Source of the DNA: Penicillium oxalicum
Taxonomy: Eukaryota > Ascomycota > Eurotiomycetes > Eurotiales > Aspergillaceae
Direction: 5' to 3'
DNA: 64,000 nucleotides
NCBI RefSeq assembly: GCF_001723175.1
Contig: NC_064652.1
Location: 3,844,001 to 3,908,000, forward strand
Part shown: piece by piece, positions 1-12,043 of the stretch
How the letters are laid out: every line of letters starts with the position of its first letter
How positions within the stretch are numbered: the stretch's first letter is position 1
Translations under genes and position numbers: made by a program
Notes under the pieces: generated by a model
The model's input: the letters and a program-made list of their open reading frames with translations, nothing else
Database searches by the model: none
What the model was told of the DNA's origin: nothing

Positions 1-775
1 AGCAGCGGAGATCTGAGTCGCCATATGAGTGAGAGATTCGTGGAAATGTTGAAAGAACCTTGAGGATGAAGACTCACGTAATGCGAAAATAAACCCCGAA
101 GTAATTGACTCTCGGGCAGTAATGCGATTAACTGTGATGCTGTCCATTGATTGAGGCCGGGGTTTTGATATGGTAAGTCTGTGCATCGATCAGTCTCTTC
201 AATTCTCGCGAATCCAAAGATCTACTCAGAGAAGACCAACGTACCCCAGCCGATGTGACCTGCAGGCATGCTGCCCCTGCTTCCCGAACCCCCGCGGGAT
301 GAAGGTCGGTATTCCGGCGAATTCAAGTCCAGAAATTCCGCAAGATCCTTGTTCTTACTTTTGCTGTTCTGAATTAAAGTCGAATTCAACGTTTTGAGCT
401 CCTGAACCTCCTCCGTTAATTTGAGAATCATCTTCGTCAGTTGCTCGAGGCTTTCCCGGTGGTTTGGTCTACACACTGTCAGTCACCGTCGAGCTCAATA
501 GCTTTCTCTCTGGCTACGAGAACTTACTCTGGTCTTTGTCCTTCTTCCCACGTACACAGATGGCCCTGTCCTCGTGCCTGACAGGCACCGCATGGGTCAA
601 AACGATCGCATTTGAGCTTCCGCCGTCGGCACGAATGACAACTGAATATCTTCTTGTCTTTTCCTTTCTTGGGCGCCGGGTTCGGCTTCGATGAGCCAGT
701 TGGGGCAGGAGGATTGGTCTTGTCCGAGGACTCTACCGCTGCCACGGGGTTTGAAGAGGATTCTTGAACCGCCAT
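1..775 (-). CDS. Zn2Cys6 (fungal binuclear zinc cluster) transcription factor, 5' part only
   Basis: The minus-strand exon from 775 to 528 encodes a Ser/Pro/Lys-rich leader and then a zinc cluster with six cysteines in the order CxxC-x6-C-x5-C-x2-C-x6-C (CHSCRRRKLKC then CGACQARGQGHLC), the Gal4-type DNA-binding domain. A 59-bp intron (469-527, GTAAGT donor, TGTGTAG acceptor) joins it in frame to an exon from 468 that encodes a coiled-coil-like helix (SLEQLTKMILKLTEEVQELK), as expected for the linker/dimerisation element after such clusters. That frame stops near 222, so a further intron is needed. A stretch reading FFQHFHESLTHMATQ near the left edge looks like the following exon. I chose the start at 775 (purine at -3); an in-frame ATG at 847 would add 24 residues. 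The regulatory domain is outside the window. The target is unknown. Confidence 0.82.
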
Positions 776-2500
776 GGTAAGATCGATATCGTGTACTTGT
801 TCTGGGGAACGCCAACCCCCAGCAAAAGGGTCGGGCAAAGCGATCAATGTCGGTGATTTTGTGTTGAGACAAATTCCACCTGACGACTGACATACTCTCT
901 ACGAGAATAGGAGAGTGGTGAAGAAGAAAAAAGGGAAACCAGCAACACGAGACCCTCATACGGACATCCAGAAAAGGGAGTCTACTACTGCAGTAGCTGA
1001 AGCAAGACCCGCAAAAGCTGGTAAGGACTGTTAAAAGTTAACCTAGCCTTGCAGGTCAAGGATACCTTCCGGTCTTTCACAATAAACTCAATACAGCCGG
1101 GTCTGGCAATGTCCCGAGTACGTTGGTCGTCTCTAGCGCTGAACTTACAGGTCAGCACTAGACTTGGGCGCTATCGCTGAACTTGGGGGCCATCCTTCAA
1201 CTTGAAGTCAGCTCACCATCCCTTGCAGGGATCCCTTCGTTGAGGTCTCTGACGACAGGGCTGTGAGATGCCTCGAAGGTCGCTTTCCCGGCAAGCGATC
1301 TGGACGTCTCTCAGGCAGTGGAGCTCCGCCCAAATCAGAGCGACACGGGTGTGATAAGGGGCATGTGGGTTTTTGTTTGGTATCGATCCCACATGCTGGA
1401 ACAGATCGTCCCACGCTAAAATGGTACGCACGTTCTGGATGGTTACTCTGGGTTCTCTATTATTCTCCGCAAAGCTTCTCGATGAGTGGCCTGTTCTCGT
1501 GGAATACGAGGAGTGTCCCACCATATGGGCTTTTACTGGGTCCGTTCGGCAACGCCTCAGGAAATTGAGTACCGGTCATTGAGCATTCGTTGGCTTTCCA
1601 TTCGGTCAGCCACCAGGGCTGGCGCTGTCTGACGAGTCGTGAAGAATTACCAGATTCGGCCGAGCGGCGAGTCGGGCTACGGCGGCTGACGACGGTCCGA
1701 TCACAAGACGAACGAATCATGACTCGCTCTCATCTGACTTCCTCATCGAGTGGATCTCGTAAGCGGACGACTGGCCAGTCAGAACAGCCCTTCGCGTCAG
1801 CCCGCAGTATCTTATCACACCTGACTCCAGCAGAGATTGTCTCATGTCTGATGAATATCCTTATACGGGCTTTGCCTTTCTTCAATTCAATATTACCGCT
1901 AAGCCACAGTATTGCATTGTTCAGGCTATTCGCGACAAATTAAAGCAATGGTACGTCACCATATAATCATCAGGTCTGTATTGAAACCTCTTTGGATACT
2001 TTAGGTGGACATGCGGATATTTGATCCCCGATGATCCGATCTAATAGGCGTGTGCCAAGCGTCTTGATGATGGTAATCCCGTAGCCTTAGCACCATCCAT
2101 GTTTAGTAATTGTGCCAAGGTTACTGGAGATCCCACTACTCTATGGCACGGCGATGTCTCAAACATACTTTTCGTGATCAACAAGAATGTCAGTGTAGAG
2201 TATACTAGCTTCTCATGCCAAGGATCCGTTCCATTTATTATTATGGAGGAGATCTTCCTCCCGTCCTTGGTACCTGTGTTGTGGGGGATTTAGTTTGGCA
2301 GAGGTATTGGCCGGCGGATGTTGTTTTGTTTGCACTCTCCGAGGTATGTACCGGCCGTGGCACTAAGACACACTATAGATGGGGACATCCAAAAGGGACA
2401 TGCGCAACCGAACGCAGAGGTTGTGTATGCGGATACTCTGGACGTTGATGACAAGCGAATTTTCAATGATGACACTCAACAAGGTATAAAAGGGGGTTGA
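776..2500. other. Intergenic region, no supported gene
   Basis: About 1.7 kb with only short overlapping reading frames in several frames and no recognisable domain or coherent splice pattern. It holds the promoter of the zinc-cluster gene at its left end. Frames at 1213-1524 and 1460-1720 (minus) and 2099-2500 (plus) have fairly protein-like composition but I could not join or identify them. Confidence 0.5.
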
Positions 2501-2537
2501 AGAGGCAATTTATGACTAAAATCTCAACCATCGTCGA

Positions 2538-2589
2538 TTTTTTTTCTTTTTTCTTTCTTTGTGTGTGTGTGGGGGGGGGGGGGGGGGGG
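2538..2589. repeat. Low-complexity tract: T/C-rich, (GT)n, then 19 G
   Basis: A pyrimidine-rich run is followed by five GT units and an uninterrupted run of 19 G residues (2571-2589). It is a composite simple-sequence repeat. Its exact length may be unreliable because such runs are hard to sequence. Confidence 0.9.
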
Positions 2590-2590
2590 T

Positions 2591-4900
2591 ATAAATAAAA
2601 CCAAATTGAGACACGTAACCTGAATTAATGGAATTTTCTATATCTTCATATGATACAATGATCTCCTCAAGACTTGGGTCGAAAAAGCAATCCTCAAGAT
2701 CCATCTGTACGAGAGGATATTTTACAAGTTGCATCCATTGTTGCAATGACTCTTTAAAACTAAGCTTCATGTTTCAGAATCAAGGGTGTTGATCGAATCA
2801 CAAATGAGATCTTATAGGCGATCCCTAATATCTGATGCAACATAAGAAAGAGGTAATACTGACGGGTCTTGCCAAATTATTTCCGTGGCCGCTTTGCACC
2901 CTTAGAGACCGTTTCCCCAGGAACATATAGGGGGATTTCTTTTATCACTGCAAAGATAAACATTTACTTATCCGTCATTTAATGATATGTGGAAAATAAA
3001 ACTTTACAAGCGTTCAGCTGGCGCTACCCTTTTCTTCAAGGGGACAACTCGCTACCACAGTCCCATGATGGCGCTTCGCATCGAAGCAGGGATGCTGATC
3101 ATTTTGGCCAGATATATTTATCTTCCGATTTTATTGACAGAAAGACCTCTCGGAAATCTGTAGCGCTTATGGACATGGCTTTGATTTATGTGCTTGGAAA
3201 TTTGAAGTCACTCCTCGGTGTGTAAGGGCGGATTGCGTGTATATACGAATACAGGCAGAGCTCGGGTGTATTGGGTCATAGATAAATAAGTGAAAGAGCA
3301 AATTTATAGAAAATTTTCCATTGCCCTTTCTTTTGTCAAACACTCCTCCATAGACACGCGTCATAAAGTATGGAACTCGGAAGTTGAGCCATTGCAAGGA
3401 GGTAAGCTTCTGTATTATTTATGTTGAAGGTGAGCCAGGACAATGCAAGGCTTGACTTTGGTAAAACCCAAATTTTATTAAAAGGGTCCCTCATGATCTC
3501 AAAAGGGCTGGTCTCGCTGGATTTTCTCAAGCCTATCTGAGAAAATTGTTGGAGTTATACAACACTTGTTCTTTTTGGGTTGCTCTTCCGCCTCTCGTTC
3601 GGAGGAATCAATAGGGCAACCCGACTCTCTCGCCTTGACCAAGGGGTGAAGGCACATGTCACGCGTGCGAATTAAAAGTTTTCCCAATGCCATCATATCG
3701 CAGGACCATTGCCGGTCGGTGGAATTCACAAGATACTGAGGTGATAGAGCCAACGATTCTTGTAATACTCCGAGGTTAACCTCGTTGAAACCCCCTGTTA
3801 AAGACACAACATAGATAGCCAAGGCTTCTCTGCCAGTCGAGCTTATTAGCTTGCACATTATATTTAGCGCTGAGGCTGCCACATCTATCTAAGTCTTCTG
3901 GCCAGCACTTACTCTGTCAGGGGCTCAGTGTCAGAAGTCCGGAATATTCCCAGACTCTCAGCGGTAGGAAGCAATGGCGCGATAGTTATATGCTGTCAGT
4001 ATATAAATCATGTAGTATTGAACGTATTAGAATAAATCAAGATATCTGGGACAAATTGTTTTCAATTGGCGGGGGATAATCCGTACCTTATACTTCTGGA
4101 ATCAGAGTGCCTTTCGCACGAAGAAATGTAGGAGATGCGGCTTTACTAGCCATTTCGTACACTTTTTGGCACAGATATCATGGACAGTAAGTTGATGGAT
4201 GCGCTCACTTCACCTTCGAAAGTGGCTGGAAAGAGTCGATTGCAAACGATTCTGAGAGTTTTGGCAAGATACTTGAGATTTTCCTGGCCAACCTGCTTTG
4301 CAACGGCAGTTGGAAGGGCAGCGACAACGAGTCTTATATGTCGGTCATGAACGCACGCTACTCAGTTCAAGAGGAAGTTTAGGGAGAGATATTGTGAAGT
4401 GGTCATCGTTTGGTACTAACCCTGATCCTAGAATCAGCCTCAAATTGAGATTGAAATATTTGCGGGCCCTCGAAGAAGTCTGGTTACTGCCAGTAATTTC
4501 TAACGTGACGTGGTTAGATAGCTGTTGGTCCGTTCGTGGGCTTCTCGGTCGTGAAGATAAACCACAAGCTTCCTCCCGTCATTGCAACCATAAAAAGTCA
4601 TATCATTGATTTCTCAAACTATTTAGGGAGTCAGCCGTCTTTATACCTTGAGATGATGGTGGTCATACATTTATTTAGTAAGTGGTCAAGCGATATAAAT
4701 GATTCTGCCATGTTTCCATAGTCTCTGAATAAAAGACAGAAAGCTTCCTTACCTTTCTTTGTAAAGATATGCCAATCTTGCTCGGTGACGCTGAAGCTAG
4801 AGTTTTGATTGAAAATTACAGAGAATGCCAAGAAGTTCACTTGACTCAAGCTCCTTGGCATATACAAATTCGTCTGGCCAGCAGAAAGCTTGAGCAAAAG
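2591..4900 (-). other. Region with scattered minus-strand coding-like fragments, possible gene relic
   Basis: Three minus-strand open segments (4897-4631, 3882-3499, 2770-2591) have plausible protein composition but sit in different frames with no clear connecting splice sites. The middle segment contains a stretch (SPQYLVNSTDRQW then SCDMMALGKLL) resembling the APE...D.W.LG block of protein kinase subdomains VIII-IX. This could be a decayed kinase-like gene, but the likeness is short and I would not assign a function. Confidence 0.2.
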
Positions 4901-5198
4901 GCATAACTCATACTCATTATTTGAGACATGCGTACAATTAGGCGGGTTGCACCCTTGAGCAGTTTGAATCTCCTCGACCGGCAGATGCAGTCCCAGAAAA
5001 CATGAAATATTTCTCGTTACATGGCCTGGAATTAGTATTCAATTTGCCAATCCATCCCTCCCACATGCCACAAATCAACCAACTATTTGCGAATTTGTTT
5101 GCCAGTCTTTATCAGGGCCGGGCAGGTCATGGAGATCCACGCCAACTTTCGTATAAATTCGCAGCGGCGTCACAGTGACTCACAAAGAGTGAATCATT

Positions 5199-7028
5199 TT
5201 AAAGAGTCTGCACATGTGGAGTGAGCTGGCTCGCCACCTGGCGACGACGAATTCTGCACGGCCATCCGTAAGGAACAGCAAGAAAACGGGTTTCAAATTT
5301 CCACTCGGTGTGTGGATTCAGTAGTTCAACTTCATAGTCTCTCAACACCGTTGCGAGAACCTTCAGAAGTTCAAACTGGGCAAGGTTATGCCCAGGGCAT
5401 TTGTTGTACCCCGCGCCCCACTGTGTGGCATGTCAGTGAATGAAAACTCCAAGATTCTGACAATGTTTCTTCTTGTTGCTCACATGAATCAAGAACGAGT
5501 CCATCATTTTGGTGTCCCCGGTGAGCCATCGGTCCGGATTGTAGACGTCGGCATCGGGTCCGAAGATTTCGCGATCATGGTGTATAACCCATGTGTTGAC
5601 ACTCAGGACCACCTAGTGTACTGAATCAGAACACTGAAATGTTTTGAATCATACTCGGTTTACAGAGAAAGGGATGCTTACGCCTTCAGGGAAATATCGT
5701 CCAGCAATGGTCAGTCCACCTTTTGGTGACACACGGGGAAGGTTATGAGAAACACCGGGATGCGTCCGATATGCCTCTTTCAGCTAGGAGTTTGTTAGCC
5801 GAGAGTCAATCTCAGTCAAAGAATTGCCAGCGGAAGCTCTTTGATCGAACATACGCAGGCCTGCAGAAAAGGCAATCTTGATGCCTCACTGTATTGAATC
5901 AACGACGAGAGCTCTCCTCGAGATTGGGCTTCATCAATTTCACTCTGCGCTCGCTTGAGAAGTGATGGATTTCGAAGTAGCTCGTATATGACGGTTTGCG
6001 CGGCTGTACTGACAGTCTCAGCCCCAGCTCCGATGTTGGCGACGGCGGCGGCAAAGACGTCCCGCTCAGATAGGCGATCTGGGTAGCTTGCCCGAGTGTC
6101 GAGCCACCGCTGCATCATGTCATGGCGAACCTCGGGATTCTTCTTCCGATTGTCCACTGCCATCAGACACGTATCGAAAATGTGGGAGTTTGGCTGGAGG
6201 CCAAGCCAGCTGAAGAGGGGATTGCCGAGAGTGAGGTTGTGGAACCAGATGTAATGGCCCATTACGGCAATGTAGTAGACCAGTGCCCCCGTGTTTGCGA
6301 TTGCATTTCGGATATCAGTGCCTGATTCAACAAAGCCAAATGACTTGGAAAAGGTGACCTCGCCGAGCACATCAAAAGCATAGTAGCTGAACCAGTTCTG
6401 GAATTCGACAGGGGCTCCAGTCTTGCTGAGCCCGTCAAACTGTTTTTTTAAAAGACTCAGCACGCTGTCTATGTACGGCTCGGCCTTTGTGATGTTGGAG
6501 AGAGAAAACCCTGCCGCCAGACTGCGTCTCTTCTGAATGTGGCGGACGGGATTCAGCTCCGACATCTGATTAACGAAGCGATAGTCGGGGAGACTGAAAA
6601 TAGAATAGAATGAACCCTGCAGATCATTAACGTCGGGATTTGCGGTGGAGTCTAGACATCCTCCCCTCCGTCTACGTACCTTTTCCAGGTTGGCTTGGAG
6701 GAGCTGTTTCACCGCATCGGGGTGAGATATGCTCACGTCGTTGTCTGCAATCCGAACAAAATAGCCTGCTTCGGTGATGAGTTGATGGATCAATTCGCAA
6801 AGATGGAGGCATCGTACCATGTTTGCGGTGTAAATCGAAGATGTCACGCTCCAGACGACCCTTGCACGTACGATACACGCGCCACAAACTGGAGAATGAC
6901 GCCCAAAATGGACCTGGCACGTCTCTGATTGCCGTTGCGTACTTTCTGTATAGCACACGCATCACAATGAGCAGAGCCACCAGGGCTGCAAGATCCGTAG
7001 CACCCCAGTTCAAGGCTACGCGATTCAT
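5199..7028 (-). CDS. Cytochrome P450 monooxygenase, pisatin-demethylase-like
   Basis: Six exons: 7028-6818, 6765-6680, 6616-5855, 5783-5682, 5612-5484 and 5420-5199, sharing introns of 52-71 bp with GTACG/GTATG/GTAAG/GTGAG donors. The product is 503 residues. In order: an N-terminal hydrophobic anchor (DLAALVALLIVMRVLY), the Pro-rich hinge (VPGPF), an I-helix oxygen-binding motif (IGAGAETVST), the K-helix ExxR (KEAYR), and the heme loop WGAGYNKCPG with the cysteine ligand. The heme loop starts with Trp where most P450s have Phe. Length and motif spacing are those of a complete microsomal class II P450. The sequence style around SELNPVRHIQKRRSLAAG resembles fungal CYP families related to pisatin demethylase. 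The substrate cannot be told from sequence, and no biosynthetic partner gene is adjacent. Confidence 0.93.
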
Positions 7029-8330
7029 GTTGATTGTCAGTGTTGGTCTGTCGGATGGATGTGTCGAGTATGGATATTCACTTGGCAGGGAGAGAGGAGA
7101 ATCCTGGAGGGATCTCATGAGTAATTGATTGAGAGCTGTCACTTAAGAAATGAGGGGGCCAAATGAGGGGAGGGGGGGGGAGGCCATAGAACAAACGTTC
7201 GAGGCCTAAACATAACTGGCTTAGAGCCCTCCATGAAGAAAAGACCATCTCTTCTTCCCCCCCTCCTCATTACACACCAGCATCATAGAGAGTTAAATTG
7301 GAGTGAGATGGCTCTGGCGTCGGATTGAAACCAGTTGGCGTTGATCTTCACTCGCCATCATCCACCAAGTGGGGTCCACGCCGGCTCCCACGGGCTGCTG
7401 GTTGACGGAGAATTTTGCGGCTGCAAAAGTACTGGTCCATCTTGGGGGGGGGGGGATGGGCTAGACCATCATTAGCGTTAAGAGATTGTTGTGGACTCTG
7501 TTTGCTTGCTTTTTTCTCTCTTTCGCACACTGTGGAAAGATGCTGGGTTCTCGAGGACTGGCTGAAACACGACCTGCACCCAATATGACCAGCGATACGA
7601 TTGACCTGAGCGACCATGCGTTGGGCTGAACGAACTCGTCAACAAAAAGCGCCTCGATGAGAGACTAGGCTCTGATTAGATGTTGAGAGTTGCAGGTAAT
7701 TTCTCAAGCAGGCGAGCGACTGATCGCATAATTAGCTGAGAAAAGAAAACAAAAACCTGATTCACGGGTCTGTCGAAGGTACTTTGTTACTCGTGACAGG
7801 TCACTTTCTGTCTAGCTTCGACGCAAAGCTCGTGAGAACACAATAGTATCTTTGTAACAGTGGAGACGGATGTTCAAGGCTCACGTTGGTCGCTACGTTT
7901 GCCAGAGTGGACAATCGTGGTCAGGAGAGAGGAGACTATGTCTGTTGGAGAGAACCTTCAGGGGCCTTTCGATTGGATGGAGACAGAATCCTTTAGGGGG
8001 CCATGAGGAGAACAAAAGTCGTCGTTAGTGTGGCCAAAGATCCCTTGCCCCATATTAACTCCCTCCTGTCAAGTTAGCGTCACATGCAGAGTGACCGGAT
8101 GAGAAATAGCACTTTTGAGCTACGGATTGCGATCGTCGCCGGCCCTCCGCCAGCCGGACCCAACATGACAGGTCAACGGCCACGGCCCGCACTTGTGGGA
8201 CGAGAATCTTCAGCACTGGAGCGACGTTGGTCACCATGGATCATTTTCGCTACTTATATCGAACCCGCCGAAATATGCTGTTGCTGCGGTCAATCATCAA
8301 GACAGGATTTTTTTCACTAGAATAATATCG
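7029..8330. other. Intergenic spacer between divergent P450 and PTH11-like gene
   Basis: About 1.3 kb separating two divergently transcribed genes, so it should hold both promoters. It contains a run of 12 G (7444-7455) and a short G/A-rich stretch near 7155-7185. No reading frame in it has a recognisable domain. Confidence 0.6.
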
Positions 8331-9569
8331 ATGCCAGCGGATGTGACGGCTGCTTACCTGGCAGAAGATCGTAGGCAACCAGCCTTGATCGGCATCGTTG
8401 TCGTTACGACTCTTTCCTTTATCGTGGTCATGGTTCGACTTTATGTTCGCAAGTTTCTCATTCGGGAACTGGGATGGGACGATTTCTTCATTCTGCTCGC
8501 GCAAGTAAGTCCTCCTCCAAGCACTTCTCGCAAGATCAATCGAAAGCTAAGTCTCCGGCAAGCTCACAAGCTGGGCAACAATGGGTCTCTGCATGATGAT
8601 TCTCCGGTACGGCTCAGGGAAACATCTCCAGGCACTTCTCAGTCAGCCAACAGAGCTTGTGAAGATGTACAAATGGCTCGTCACGACGCAGGTAGTCTAC
8701 ATGTTCAACCTGTGGCTCTGTCGGGTTTCAGGCCTGGCCTTTTACGCTCGACTCAACCCCATGCCGCAGTTCATTTTGTATCTTCGACTCTCGTTCGCCT
8801 TCATTACCGCCGTGTATATTGCACAGACCCTGATCATTGCTCTGCAATGCATCCCACTCGCCGCTCTCTGGAACGAAGTCGACGGAAAATGCATGGGATC
8901 CAAGGCGGTCTTTATTTCCACGGGTGCGCTTACGATTGCCTGCGACTCTCTGATTCTCATTTTGCCCGTGAAGATTGTCATGGGACTTCAGGCGAAGACG
9001 GCCCGAAAATTGGCATTGCTACTCGTTCTCTGCTTCGGTGTCTTGTGAGTCTGAGAAAGAAGTTGATCACTCATTTCGTGATAGTTGCTAACTTATCATT
9101 GTCTTCTAGTGCTGTGGTGTACGTACTATTTTCCTTCCATCGATGCCAAATCTCAATCTCATGCTGACATATCAAACTTTCTAGTGCATCTGTCCTTCGA
9201 TTAATTGCCATGATCGTCTCCGTGCAGCACCCCGATGACGCCACCTGGTACTTCTCCCCTGTGATTGCATGGACATGTGCTGAGATCAGCGCTGCCATCA
9301 TCGCCCTGTCCCTCCCCGCTCTCCGGGCAATATTTGGATTCTTAAAGGAGAACCGGTCCAAAAATGCCAGCTACTCGAACGGTTCCGAACCAGTCAGTCT
9401 CGAATCGGTTTCCCGCAAGAAGAACCGGGTCTTCCATGGTCATAATACGTACGAGCACATGACGGAGATTGATGGCGACAGGAGCGCAAGCCAGGAGGCT
9501 CTTTGGGATCAAGAAAATCACCAAAAAATTCGCGTCACCGATACCGTGAGAGTGGATGTGCGTGAATAG
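8331..9569 (+). CDS. PTH11-like / rhodopsin-domain seven-helix membrane protein
   Basis: Four exons: 8331-8504, 8563-9044, 9110-9118 and 9185-9569, giving 349 residues. The third exon is only 9 nt. It is flanked by standard introns (GTGAGT...TTCTAG and GTACGT...TTCTAG) and restores the frame as CFGVFAVVASVLRL. The protein has repeated hydrophobic helices (ALIGIVVVTTLSFIVVMVRL, then segments around QFILYLRLSFAFITAVYIAQ, GALTIACDSLILILP and LALLLVLCFGV), the GWDD turn after the first helices, and a charged cytoplasmic tail. This is the usual layout of the large fungal rhodopsin-domain/PTH11-like family, whose members act as putative plasma-membrane receptors. There is no CFEM cysteine domain at the N terminus. 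The ligand is unknown. The start is the first in-frame ATG before the first helix. Confidence 0.85.
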
Positions 9570-12043
9570 GTCAATGTCTTTGGTGTTCTCTTCGAAATGA
9601 AGCCATAGGACGCCGCGAGGAGATCCCGCCGCTTTGGCATGTTTATGACGGCGTTTTTTGTTCTGGAAGTATATACCCTTGGCCTTCGGCATCATATGAA
9701 AGCATGGAGTGAGAATGCATGTTCTTTTGTTTAATTTATTGTTGTTGCGAACCTTCAATCTAAACATCTGTGCTCTGAAAAAGACCTGTTACAGCTGGCG
9801 ACAGTATCATATTCCTTGTAAAATCGTCTGAAAATCCCCGAATATTGCCGTGATCCGGATTTTGAAAGCAATAGCACCCCGGAACTTCCTGATCCAGACT
9901 GAAGCGAGTGGAACTGGCGTGAATTGTGGTCAGAGATATGGAGAATATTATGATTTCTCCTGAGCCCGAAGGGCATCTCATCTCTACAAGGATCAAGCAT
10001 CAAATCTATAAGAGCCTTTTTTCCTCATGCGATTATCAAAAAGTTCCAACGTTTGTTGATAAGCTCCGAACTAGCTTAGCGCTCGGCGCTGGATTTGCGG
10101 AGAAAGCCGTGATATCTGATCAAATTGGGATACCATAGAATTGAATGAAATTCCGTCACTTTTGTCGATACAGTAAAGAAACAGATCGTAGGAGACCAGG
10201 AAAACTTGAAAGATCGTAGATTTCATGATGAGTATTCATGGCTTCGGTTGGTTCAAGAAATTCAATCAACCGAGAGCAGCATACCTACGAACGCATATTA
10301 CGTGATTATGCAAGACCTGGCGAATCGCCTAGAAAAGGAAGTATGGAGAAGGAGAGAAAGGTAGCCAATTACAGCCGAGATGTCTTGTGTATGTCCTGAA
10401 TCAGACAGTGCAAGGGACGTGCATTCTTGAGCCCGTCAGGCCGAGGCTCCATGAACGCGTCGACGGCATGTGGTCACGTGAAAAGAGGCCTGAGGAGGAA
10501 ATTTTCCGATGATTTTTCAACACAAAACACATTTGAGTGCGGCCACGTCCCTTGTATAGAGCTATAGCTCTCTCCAAGCAGACTAAAAGGATTCAATCTC
10601 GTGCCGAATACGAAAGTTGAATCGGAGAACAAATTGAGATTGACACATCGCGCACAGCCGTAATCCAAAAATTCTACGGCTCAAGTTTCGTATGGGCACA
10701 TTGAAAAGGCCTCCAGGTGTTCTACTACCACAGAGAGGAAGCCCAAAGAATGACAGGGCATGTTAGAGATGCGCAGAGTAACGAGAAAAGCAAGATAATT
10801 GTCTTCAACCGCGAACGTTGTGTTCTATTCTGCCCTATTTTGACTCTGTAATACCACATAGGTACGAAGGAGGGGTCATCTCATTGCCTTTTAGTTACGT
10901 AGAGAGAGAGAGATACAGCTACACGGTCCAAACCCAGTTACTTTCTCGCGTGCGAATATTGTCGATCGGGGATGCCAGTTAATTATGTATCTTGTGGGTG
11001 TGATCGTGGCCTAATGCAAAAATCGAGAGAATGTCTTCGATGTCAATGTCAGGTCAAACTGTCATGCAGATAATATGCCAACCCAGTCAAATCCATAGAT
11101 CCGAGGTTGATTCGGGGCGAACACCACAAAGTGGGAGTGCAGAAAACATTTAACAAGATTATGCAAAATTATTCTCCCGTCCACATACGACTTAAACGCC
11201 AAGTTCCCCCCAAGACGATTCAGTGTTTTCTTCAGGACTGACTCGTGCCGGAAAGATGCGGCAATGCAAGTGAGTCAATAATCCACAATGGGCTTCCTCC
11301 CCGCCATTTTTAGTCTTTCCGAACCCGCGTGGATCGTTTCCCCGCGTTTTCTCCCCCGCCGTTCCTGTCTGCACCGTGGTGTCATGGCGCAGATGCTGCA
11401 TAATTCACCGGGTGAAGGGTACGTTCTGATACGCCGTCTGCATTTTCAGCACTGACTGCCTTGTTTTCAGAGTCAGCAGATGGGGTTGAGAAACCTTCCT
11501 TCTTCCCGAATGTCAGTGCACGAACGGTGATTGTGGCTGCTCGGAGTCGGGCGTTACATGGTGAATATGCGCCCTTGTCAGGTCTGTTCTTGGGGAAGAC
11601 TTGAAGTAGGAGGGGTGCACCCAATCAATGTCCCTGACAAGTTCGATCCTTGTGGGGAAAGCTTCTTCATTCACTGGGACTCTGAAGAGAGATCGTCGCC
11701 TACGACATCGCATGACCTTGGAAGGCGGCGGAGATTCCTATTCGAGATCGGAATGTTTCTTGGCCGAGCCCTTGCTGTCGCAGGGCGGGGATCTGCAAAC
11801 CAAGACAAAACTCGACTGCTATTCACTTTTGTGTCTCAGCTTCAACCGAGGAACCACATGTCTTCGTTCTGCTTGGTGGGCTGACGATTCTTGTACTTTA
11901 ATAGTGCCTGTGCTTATAAGGATGTATTGAAGCCTTGGAAGTGCTCCTCCAGAGATCAAGCACTTTTTCACCCTTCTCGAGAGGAGCACACGGTCCACTG
12001 CTCACTGAAGACATAAGCTTGGTCTTGAGACACGACTTTCAAA
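9570..12043. other. Gene-free intergenic region upstream of the esterase
   Basis: About 2.5 kb with only short, unlinked reading frames. A short imperfect inverted repeat (TCGGTTG...CAACCGA, 10244-10273) and a GA dinucleotide run near 10900-10912 are the only visible structures. The last few hundred bases before 12044 should hold the esterase promoter. Confidence 0.6.

Noticed and set aside
10244..10273. Inverted repeat TCGGTTG...CAACCGA as a regulatory hairpin or terminator
   Set aside because: Isolated, short, with one mismatch in the extension and not next to a gene end; likely chance.
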